Below the pieces are notes generated by a model. The model searched no databases. It saw only the letters and a list, made by a program, of their open reading frames with translations, and was not told the DNA's origin. Of a stretch of 11,317 nt of DNA, positions 6,060 to 11,317 are shown in pieces. The stretch comes from Pseudomonadales bacterium (GTDB lineage: Bacteria; Pseudomonadota; Gammaproteobacteria; Pseudomonadales; UBA3067), in contig JAESUE010000301.1 in the NCBI GenBank assembly GCA_016763235.1, forward strand, positions 1-11,317, read 5' to 3'. How positions within the stretch are numbered: the stretch's first letter is position 1; each line of letters begins with the position of its first letter. The translations under genes and the position numbers were made by a program.

Positions 6060-6113
6060 CTTGCTTTCTCTCTTTAATACCTAAATGATTAAAATTGGTA
6101 ACTGTTCAGATTG

Positions 6114-6129
6114 CGTTCAAATTTGAGCG
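6114..6129. promoter_or_regulatory. Palindrome in the gap between porin and coiled-coil genes
   Basis: CGTTCAAATTTGAGCG is symmetric at 14 of 16 positions, with the inner TCAAATTTGA (6117-6126) perfect. It sits in the 86-bp gap between the porin stop and the start of the coiled-coil gene. It could be a binding site controlling the two downstream genes, or a processing hairpin. No T-run follows, so termination is unlikely. Confidence 0.3.
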
Positions 6130-6145
6130 TGAGCTAAATAGTTAC

Positions 6146-7852
6146 TTAAAATTTTGCATTGATATCAAATTGGTAAATATCAACACCAAGGTCGTTGCCA
6201 TCCACTGCTTCGGAGCTTAACCATTTAAATTGAAACACCGTATTTTCACTAAGCCCGTATTTTGCATTGACTATGAAACCTTTACCATCGGTGCCACCGA
6301 GATGAAAATCAGAATCGGTGAAGGCATCGAGTGTTGCTTCACGCTCGAGGCTTTTGAAGAAAAGCGAACCCTGCCACTGCCCACGCTCGCTAACTGTAGG
6401 CCAGCCAAAAGTTACGCCCGCCTGAACACCTAGCTCTCTCTCTTCAACTCGGTTGCCAGCGGTATTAAATACCGATGCTGCACCTCCTGCACGGGCCTCC
6501 ATATCGCCTTTGTCTAACGCAAGGTTTTGCACTACATCCAAGGTTAAGATCACATGATGAGGTGAAAATTTTGCAATATCATAGACCAGAGTGGCATTTA
6601 TAAGACGGTATTCTGCCAACAAAGCGAGAAGATTTTCGCTACCATCCAGTTCGTTTTTTATATCAAAAAGTGTGTTGCCTTTCTGCAGGAAATTCGGCGC
6701 GGTGTAGTCGGTTTCAAAACCCTGTGGATCGTTTAATTTTCCAGATATGTTTTCATAATGATAATAAGCCACGCCAAATGACAAGGTATCTTGATTAAGC
6801 CATTGGTAGTTAAAGCCTAGCTGCAAACCGTACAGCCACTTATCTTTGGGCTCTTCGTCAATTTCATCAATGGGGAAAATCCCTGCGATAATAAATGGGT
6901 CAAATTGAATGTCTTCTTCTTCCCAATTATATCCATGCCGTGGCCAATAAATCCCTGATACGCCGTCAAATTGATAATCGCTATCCCATACGAGATCAGT
7001 ATGGAGGAAGGGGTTTTTAAAGCGGCCACCTACCAACTCGTAATCGCCTTCAAAGCGCTTGTATTTTAAGTTTACGCGATCAAAGCTGATGGCAAAACTA
7101 TCACCGTAATTACCAAGGGTTTGATTGTTTGAAACGGGATCGCTGCTTTTCCCTGTCACTAATCGTGCTTCTGCTTCTATTCCGGTAGTGATCTTTGCTT
7201 TCATCCCCAAGCGAAGTCGTGCGCGAAGTCTCGTGCGGTCATCATTTATATTGAGGCCATCTTCCAGAAGATTAGAACCAAAACCACCTCGGTCATTGAT
7301 GCCGTTGTAATCTTTATAAGCAACTCGGCTGCTTATATTATTGTTTTTATCGTCGAACAACGTACTCTCAGCGCGTAATCGTATATCGCCCGTCCACTTA
7401 ATTTTGTGTGTCCAATGCGGCGTGGTGCCTGGCACGCCCCAGCGCTGTTTTTCAGCCTGAGACATTATATCGCCCACTACTTGCTCGCGTAACTCCATGC
7501 GCACCTTTTCGCGAATATCATCCCGAATATATTGGGGAACATAAGGCACACGTACGATACCGTCCTTTGCGATGCTAGGATCATTTTTTTTATCGTTACT
7601 AATTGTTTCAACCGCCCCATCAAAATCATTCTGGGTTTGCCGTTTCGCTTTGCCTAAAATCTCAACGAGTTTTTCTTTATCAATTAATTTCTCTTGAATC
7701 AGGATGTTTATAATATCTTCGGTGCTTACTGCAGGCGCATTTCCCGCTGTATATTTATTGCTCTGGACATCCGTTGTCGTCGTGGGTTCGGCAATGGCAT
7801 TCATTGCCCCTAGTCCAAATACTGCGGTGCTTAACAATAACCTGTACTTCAT
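6146..7852 (-). CDS. Putative outer-membrane porin (Porin_5-like family)
   Basis: The protein has 568 residues and starts at the ATG at 7852, with AGGAAA upstream. Residues 1-22 are a signal peptide (MNAIA cleavage). Residues about 40-140 form a periplasmic helical region with IINILIQEKLIDKEKLVEIL, then VRVPYVPQYIRDDIREKVR and WGVPG, motifs I associate with the 'putative porin' family. From about 150 to the end, alternating aromatic/hydrophobic strands (WTGDIRLRAES, RLRLGMKAKI, FAISFDRVNLKYKRF, YQLVGGRFKNPF-like pattern) build a beta-barrel. It ends in FDINAKF, whose terminal Phe suits BAM insertion. It lies in the outer membrane; the substrate is not deducible. It follows the ExbB/ExbD/TonB genes but is separated from them by a 312-bp gap with a repeat element that may supply its own promoter. 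A TonB-energised partnership is inferred from the neighbourhood; no plug domain or TonB box was recognised. Confidence 0.82.
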   Translation of the reverse strand: MKYRLLLSTAVFGLGAMNAIAEPTTTTDVQSNKYTAGNAPAVSTEDIINILIQEKLIDKEKLVEILGKAKRQTQNDFDGAVETISNDKKNDPSIAKDGIVRVPYVPQYIRDDIREKVRMELREQVVGDIMSQAEKQRWGVPGTTPHWTHKIKWTGDIRLRAESTLFDDKNNNISSRVAYKDYNGINDRGGFGSNLLEDGLNINDDRTRLRARLRLGMKAKITTGIEAEARLVTGKSSDPVSNNQTLGNYGDSFAISFDRVNLKYKRFEGDYELVGGRFKNPFLHTDLVWDSDYQFDGVSGIYWPRHGYNWEEEDIQFDPFIIAGIFPIDEIDEEPKDKWLYGLQLGFNYQWLNQDTLSFGVAYYHYENISGKLNDPQGFETDYTAPNFLQKGNTLFDIKNELDGSENLLALLAEYRLINATLVYDIAKFSPHHVILTLDVVQNLALDKGDMEARAGGAASVFNTAGNRVEERELGVQAGVTFGWPTVSERGQWQGSLFFKSLEREATLDAFTDSDFHLGGTDGKGFIVNAKYGLSENTVFQFKWLSSEAVDGNDLGVDIYQFDINAKF

Positions 7853-7887
7853 GGGGATTTCCTAAATTTATAACTCAAGTTTCGGAG

Positions 7888-7916
7888 TTCATATTTCCGG
7901 CAAAATACTACATCAA
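7888..7916 (-). promoter_or_regulatory. Candidate sigma-70 promoter for the porin gene
   Basis: On the minus strand TTGATG (7916-7911) and TATGAA (7893-7888) are separated by exactly 17 bp, each matching 4 of 6 consensus bases. It lies within the left end of element A and points towards the porin start at 7852. If real, the repeat element provides the promoter. Both boxes are only moderate matches. Confidence 0.3.
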
Positions 7917-7934
7917 TCATGGGATACGCCGCCT

Positions 7935-7966
7935 GTAGGTTGGGGTGAACGAAGCAAAACCCAACA
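7935..7966 (+). repeat. Dispersed-type 32-bp repeat, copy 1
   Basis: The unit runs from GTAGGTTGGGG to AAAACCCAACA and is itself partly palindromic (GTTGGG...CCCAAC), so it can form a hairpin. It matches the inverted copy at 8097-8128 at 28 of 32 positions. From memory, GTAGGTTGGGT...AACCCAACA sequences are dispersed intergenic repeats in many proteobacteria. Confidence 0.65.
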
Positions 7967-8096
7967 ACTACGAAATAAGCAGTGTCACTTAATTGAGGGC
8001 GGTATCAATGGGTGATTTAGCTGCCTAAATTCAAATAGTGACGGGATTAAATAGAGCGCTAGCTCTTAAAGCCAGTATCATAGTGGATATTTATCA

Positions 8097-8128
8097 TGTT
8101 GGGTTTCACTTCGTTCTACCCAACCTAC
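8097..8128 (-). repeat. Dispersed-type 32-bp repeat, copy 2 (inverted)
   Basis: This is the opposite-orientation partner of 7935-7966, from TGTTGGGTTTC to CCCAACCTAC, differing at four positions grouped in two adjacent pairs. It lies just downstream of the TonB-like gene and can form a GTTGGGT/ACCCAAC hairpin that may protect or end that transcript. No T-run follows. Confidence 0.65.
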
Positions 8129-8164
8129 GGGGTTTTCTATGCCATTTTGAACTCCGAAACTTAG

Positions 8165-8809
8165 TTATAACTGTGACCGAATTCGTAATTTTATAGGCTG
8201 GGGCATTTCAATCGGCGGGCCTGACTCAAACGGCTCCAGACTTGCTAATAAATTTTTGAGACGCTTTTTTGTCTGCTCATCACCAGAAAAACTTGTAAAA
8301 TTAAAACGCTCAATGCTGCCAGTTTTTGCGACCCAAATTTGCAACACCACCGTGTAATCAAGAAACCTCAGCGCATCATCATCGGCAAGCATATCGGTAA
8401 TTTGTGATTGGATAATTGCGGTGTATCCGTTACCACCACCCAATAATCCACGGCCACCTTTACGCGCGACTAAGCCAAATCCATCACCCCCTGCTACCCC
8501 TTCGCCGTCAATGCCCAAGTCATCCCCTGCAAGGGCGTCGGGCATATCGTCTGGCATTGCGTCATCCAGTGGTTCATCAGTCGCCTGTTCCTGAATATCC
8601 GGCTCCCGCTCTTGTTCTGGCGGTGTAGGCGGAGGGGGAGGTGGTGGCGGCGGAGCTATCAAGGTGATTTGCTGTATTATTCTTTTCGGCATTGCTTGAT
8701 CATCTAGCAAGAACCCCTTTATAAAGAATCCCAATAGCAGTGCAAAAATAATCGCCAGCACACCCATTATTAACGGTAAGCGCTTTGCTAATGTTGTTTT
8801 TCTGGACAT
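8165..8809 (-). CDS. TonB-like energy-transducing protein
   Basis: The protein has 214 residues. An N-terminal membrane anchor (about 11-32) is followed by a periplasmic linker with a nine-proline run (53-61, then TPP) and an acidic, Gly-rich stretch (67-128, including DDAMPDDMPDALAGDD and GGRGLLGGGNGY). A C-terminal TonB/TolA-like domain spans about 130-214 (ITDMLADDDALRF, YTVVLQIWVAKTGSI, LEPFESGPPIEMPQPIKLRI). TonB proteins carry proton-motive energy from ExbB/ExbD to outer-membrane partners across the periplasm. The gene starts 5 bp after exbD, so the two are surely co-transcribed. The linker is acidic rather than the Pro-Lys/Pro-Glu repeats of classic TonB, and the short length suggests a dedicated partner, possibly the following porin or the secreted exoprotein. 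The ATG at 8809 has only a weak ribosome site (GGTGAAG). Confidence 0.85.
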   Translation of the reverse strand: MSRKTTLAKRLPLIMGVLAIIFALLLGFFIKGFLLDDQAMPKRIIQQITLIAPPPPPPPPPTPPEQEREPDIQEQATDEPLDDAMPDDMPDALAGDDLGIDGEGVAGGDGFGLVARKGGRGLLGGGNGYTAIIQSQITDMLADDDALRFLDYTVVLQIWVAKTGSIERFNFTSFSGDEQTKKRLKNLLASLEPFESGPPIEMPQPIKLRIRSQL

Positions 8810-8814
8810 GTTGT

Positions 8815-9219
8815 CTACTTCACCAATCTCTTGGTGACTAAACCAATTTGGGTTATTTCCAATCGACCCATTAAATCCAATATATCTACAACATTTTGAT
8901 ATTGAATTGTTGCATCGGCCTTAATAACGATTGGTAGATCAGGGTCAACGGCTTTATATTGTTGCAATAAAGACTCCAGCTCTTGAAGGCTAACCGGATA
9001 GGTATCCAAAAATATGGTTCCGTCTTCAATGATGGTCACCGCCTTTGTTTTTGGTTTTGCCAAGCTTTCCGCGGCACTTGCTTTCGGCAAGTTCACGGTC
9101 ACACCCTGCACTGTTGCAGTGGTCATAATAATAAAAATGATGAGCAACACGTAGGATAAATCCAACATGGGGGTCACATTAATATCGTCATATATTTCGT
9201 TTTCTTCAAGACCGATCAT
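8815..9219 (-). CDS. exbD: ExbD/TolR-family proton-channel subunit
   Basis: The protein has 134 residues, the usual size. A short cytoplasmic N-terminus is followed by the hallmark INVTPMLDLSYVLLIIFIIM (13-32), in which Asp20 is the membrane aspartate that carries protons in ExbD/TolR/MotB. The periplasmic domain (about 40-134) has the typical VTIIEDGTIFLD, VDPDLPIVIKAD and VVDILDLMGRLEITQIGLVTK pattern. It assembles with the ExbB-like protein encoded 43 bp upstream and energises the TonB-like protein encoded 5 bp downstream. Its ATG at 9219 follows AAGGA at workable spacing. No unusual residue was noted. It could equally be called TolR by fold, but the proline-rich TonB-like neighbour favours ExbD. 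Confidence 0.93.
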   Translation of the reverse strand: MIGLEENEIYDDINVTPMLDLSYVLLIIFIIMTTATVQGVTVNLPKASAAESLAKPKTKAVTIIEDGTIFLDTYPVSLQELESLLQQYKAVDPDLPIVIKADATIQYQNVVDILDLMGRLEITQIGLVTKRLVK

Positions 9220-9262
9220 TGCCTTAGATCCTTTTATTTACCGGAAATTTTTTCTTGCAGAA

Positions 9263-11083
9263 CTATTCGCCGTAAACTTCTGCGATTCTCGTAATGAGCT
9301 CATCATTAAACACACGCATATCAACAATCGCTTCTTTAATTTTTGATGCCAGCCAGTTGTAACCGAACAATGCGGGTATCGCGACAAACAAACCTGCCAC
9401 TGTTGTTAATAGTGCTGCTGCAACACCCGGTGCAATGGCTGCGACATTGACATCGCCAGTTGCGGCAATCGCAGCAAAGGTAATCATTACGCCAAGAACT
9501 GTTCCTAACAGCCCAAGAAATGGGCCGCCACTTATTGCAATGGTTAATAGCACCATTTGGCTATTCATTTTCTGGGCCTCTCGCATCATTTGCGCATCTA
9601 ACGCTGCCTTGACGGCACTGATTGCTGAGGGTGTTAATGCAGAAGCCTGGGCCCCTGCAGATTTCCCCATTCGTTGATGAAGCTCCTGAATTGCCCGGTG
9701 ATAAAGGTGATATATGGGGGAGCTTTGAAAGTGATCATGGCCACCAAAAATAGCCTGAGAAATCGGTGATTGTTCCATCGCGCGGTCTTCTTCACTTTCT
9801 TGCTGATCAAGCATGGCCAGATTTTCTCCAGCCACTGTTCTGTATTGCTCGAGAAAAGATGCGTTGTCTTTTTTGACATACCCTAGGTACACAGTTTTAC
9901 CCACCATTACCGTCCAACTAATCATTCCCATAATTGCGCACAATATAATAATTGCCCAACCGGTCTCTTCTGTACTGCGGAATATTACCGCGAAAAACCC
10001 ATTCGAGCTGCCAGCGGCACCGAGCTGCTCACCCGTTTGCACTGCTAATAATTTTCCGCCTTGGCCTTGCTGAAGTGCCGCCAATTTAATCCAGTCTGCC
10101 GAGCGCGCTACTTTAGATATTCTGACTTCATCCATTTCACCGACAAAACCCTGGTTTCCTTTTTGATTCGAACCAAGAGTGATATCACCCGCGCTCTCTA
10201 CCATGCCCAGCGGAACAGTCATCACGGCATTACCATTTAAATAAACACTTAATTCTTCGTGTTTAAATACCACCGCCATATGCTGCCACATTCCATCCGT
10301 TAATATAATCGAACGTGGTGTTTCAAATACCGAACCACCGTTAACGTATTTTACGTAAAGAATATTTCCGTCTATCGCGATGATCGTTTCGGTCGCGCCA
10401 GATTTTCGGTGCATTAAATAATTATCTAACTGCTGACCTTCCGGTTTAATCCATGTAGAAAAGGTAAAACCAGCATCAGGAATCATCCTTGTTACGGGGT
10501 TATCTTGAATTAAAATAGACTGCTGCCCATCAAAACGCGCACCTGATGGAATTAATGATGAAGGGTTCAAGCTTGATGTGTTTTCTACCACACTATTCCC
10601 ATAGGCTGTTTTATCCACAACGGAGCTATCCTTGGCATCAAAGTGGAATACAAGCGCTTCGTCAGGGTCAAATGTACCGGCTGTATCGCTGCTTGCTACC
10701 GCTTCACTATTGCCATAATAAAGCCACAGTTTTTCGGTCGCGATATTGCCATTTACAACAGGCACCTGCACCCAAACAAACAGCATTTGGTTGACCAAAT
10801 CGAAATGTTCAACGTGATATTTCAATGGCGTTTTATCATCCATTGCCATAAATCTAAGATCACTTAAGTCTTCCTTTATCAGAAAAAAATCGGCGAAATT
10901 TCCAGAATGTAAGCGCACTAAAACAGGCACGTCTAATTCTTTTCCTTGTATCCCTACTCCCGTTTGAGAAGTGTCTAAACCTATAGCCAGGCGATATGGC
11001 CAGGCCTCATTCCACCATGCCGATGCAATGGTGGGATAAATTGCCAGTAAAAATAGAACCCCGCGTAAAAATTTCTTGCTCAC
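9263..11083 (-). CDS. ExbB/TolQ/MotA-family proton channel fused to a periplasmic DUF2341 + LamG-like lectin domain
   Basis: From the GTG at 11083 (after GGGGGTTAGG) the protein has 606 residues; a TTG at 11095 would add four. Residues 1-22 are a signal peptide (IASA). DUF2341 begins with WWNEAWPYRLAI (23-34) and runs to about 130. A LamG/concanavalin A-like domain follows (about 141-330: FTFSTWIKPEG, WQHMAVVFKHEELSVYLNG, GFVGEMDEVRISKVARS). TM1 is about 374-398, the cytoplasmic region 399-509 is polar, and TM2 (510-536) and TM3 (549-576) carry the ExbB signature GPFLGLLGTVLGVMITF and ALLTTVAGLFVAIPALFGYN. The lectin part lies in the periplasm, consistent with the N-out topology of ExbB. The channel drives the TonB-like protein by proton flow; the lectin part may sense or bind glycan. 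A conserved Glu of ExbB TM3 (PGIAEAL) is Ala556 here. The gene is first in an exbB-exbD-tonB set and directly follows an exoprotein gene. Confidence 0.9.
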   Translation of the reverse strand: MSKKFLRGVLFLLAIYPTIASAWWNEAWPYRLAIGLDTSQTGVGIQGKELDVPVLVRLHSGNFADFFLIKEDLSDLRFMAMDDKTPLKYHVEHFDLVNQMLFVWVQVPVVNGNIATEKLWLYYGNSEAVASSDTAGTFDPDEALVFHFDAKDSSVVDKTAYGNSVVENTSSLNPSSLIPSGARFDGQQSILIQDNPVTRMIPDAGFTFSTWIKPEGQQLDNYLMHRKSGATETIIAIDGNILYVKYVNGGSVFETPRSIILTDGMWQHMAVVFKHEELSVYLNGNAVMTVPLGMVESAGDITLGSNQKGNQGFVGEMDEVRISKVARSADWIKLAALQQGQGGKLLAVQTGEQLGAAGSSNGFFAVIFRSTEETGWAIIILCAIMGMISWTVMVGKTVYLGYVKKDNASFLEQYRTVAGENLAMLDQQESEEDRAMEQSPISQAIFGGHDHFQSSPIYHLYHRAIQELHQRMGKSAGAQASALTPSAISAVKAALDAQMMREAQKMNSQMVLLTIAISGGPFLGLLGTVLGVMITFAAIAATGDVNVAAIAPGVAAALLTTVAGLFVAIPALFGYNWLASKIKEAIVDMRVFNDELITRIAEVYGE

Positions 11084-11095
11084 CCTAACCCCCAA

Positions 11096-11317
11096 TTAAT
11101 CGCCTAAACCAATGATTTCAACTGTTAAAAATGCGGCTTGCTGTTGACTAGAATTATCGCTGGAAGACGATGCATTCTCTGTCGCCGAATCAGTGCTGCT
11201 ACTTGCTAAACTTCCTAAACTCGCCATTCCTGCTGACACCCCGGTATCGGTTGGAACGCCTACCGACACGCCGCCAACCTCCACATTGTCGGCATTGAGA
11301 AGCTCGCCGCCGATCAC
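11096..11317 (-). CDS. C-terminal fragment of a probable large surface or secreted protein (filamentous-haemagglutinin-like), partial
   Basis: Only the last 73 codons are in the window; the frame is open to the right edge. The visible part is low-complexity, rich in Ser, Ala, Asn and Gln (SLASSSTDSATENASSSSDN, SSQQQAA), and ends with the hydrophobic motif FLTVEIIGLGD. From memory, endings of the form 'VEV(I/L)GFGD' occur in filamentous-haemagglutinin-type exoproteins encoded just upstream of DUF2341/ExbB fusions; I cannot confirm this here. The stop codon is directly followed by the start region of the ExbB-like gene, so the two are almost certainly co-transcribed. The rest of the protein, including any two-partner-secretion domain, lies outside the window. 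Confidence 0.5.
   Translation of the reverse strand: MIGGELLNADNVEVGGVSVGVPTDTGVSAGMASLGSLASSSTDSATENASSSSDNSSQQQAAFLTVEIIGLGD

Larger units (their letters stand above)
7877..8162. repeat. 286-bp foldback element with 15-bp perfect terminal inverted repeats (element A)
   Basis: AAGTTTCGGAGTTCA (7877-7891) and TGAACTCCGAAACTT (8148-8162) are exact inverted copies bounding almost the whole gap between the porin and TonB-like genes. Inside are a second pair of inverted 32-bp repeats (7935-7966 and 8097-8128) and an unrelated 130-bp core without a usable reading frame. The structure resembles a miniature inverted-repeat transposable element, but target-site duplications were not identified. Related ends occur at 4759-4813. 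Confidence 0.6.

Noticed and set aside
6817..7029. Minus-strand open frame inside the porin gene
   Set aside because: Alternative-frame shadow of the beta-barrel coding region; no start signal or family match.
9634..9879. Minus-strand open frame inside the ExbB-like gene
   Set aside because: It lies in another frame of a gene with clear domain signatures and has no recognisable protein features.
1..11317. CRISPR array, tRNA/rRNA genes, transposase or integrase
   Set aside because: No regularly spaced repeats, no tRNA-like cloverleaf and no recognisable recombinase protein were seen on either strand.

Overview
All convincing genes in this window lie on the minus strand, so read it from high to low coordinates. 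Composition is AT-leaning and the protein families are Gram-negative: ExbB/ExbD/TonB, an outer-membrane putative porin, a Wzz/Wzx exopolysaccharide locus, and proteins ending in a VPLPA-type (PEP-CTERM-like) sorting signal. This fits a gammaproteobacterium, perhaps a marine or polysaccharide-associated one. The taxonomic guess comes from gene content only.

Right block (about 11317 to 4715): the C-terminus of a large protein, probably a filamentous-haemagglutinin-like exoprotein, is followed by an ExbB-type proton-channel protein carrying a periplasmic DUF2341 plus LamG/concanavalin-like domain. Then come ExbD, a TonB-like protein, a 312-bp gap filled by a foldback repeat element, a 568-residue putative porin, a secreted coiled-coil protein and a small VPLPA-CTERM protein. 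A strong bidirectional terminator at 4715-4749 closes the block. The likely theme is a dedicated, energised envelope machine serving one surface protein or polysaccharide. The substrate is unknown.

Middle block (4421 to 3097): a ribbon-helix-helix-like regulator sits 23 bp upstream of a second VPLPA-CTERM protein. A sigma-54-like GG-N10-GC element and a pair of direct repeats lie upstream of the regulator. The sorting signal of this protein runs into an atypical tail that looks like a one-base frameshift.

Left block (3031 to 1): an exopolysaccharide operon of a Wzz/GumC-like chain-length protein, a CpsD-like P-loop ATPase coupled to it by an ATGA overlap, and the N-terminus of a Wzx-like flippase. 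The ATPase has lost the Walker A lysine and looks like a pseudokinase. No exosortase gene is visible, so the enzyme that would process the two VPLPA proteins must be encoded elsewhere.

The intergenic spaces hold related inverted repeats centred on a GGAGTTC core (7877-8162 and 4759-4813), a dispersed-type 32-bp repeat in two inverted copies, and several hairpins or operator-like palindromes. No RNA gene, CRISPR array or transposase gene was seen.
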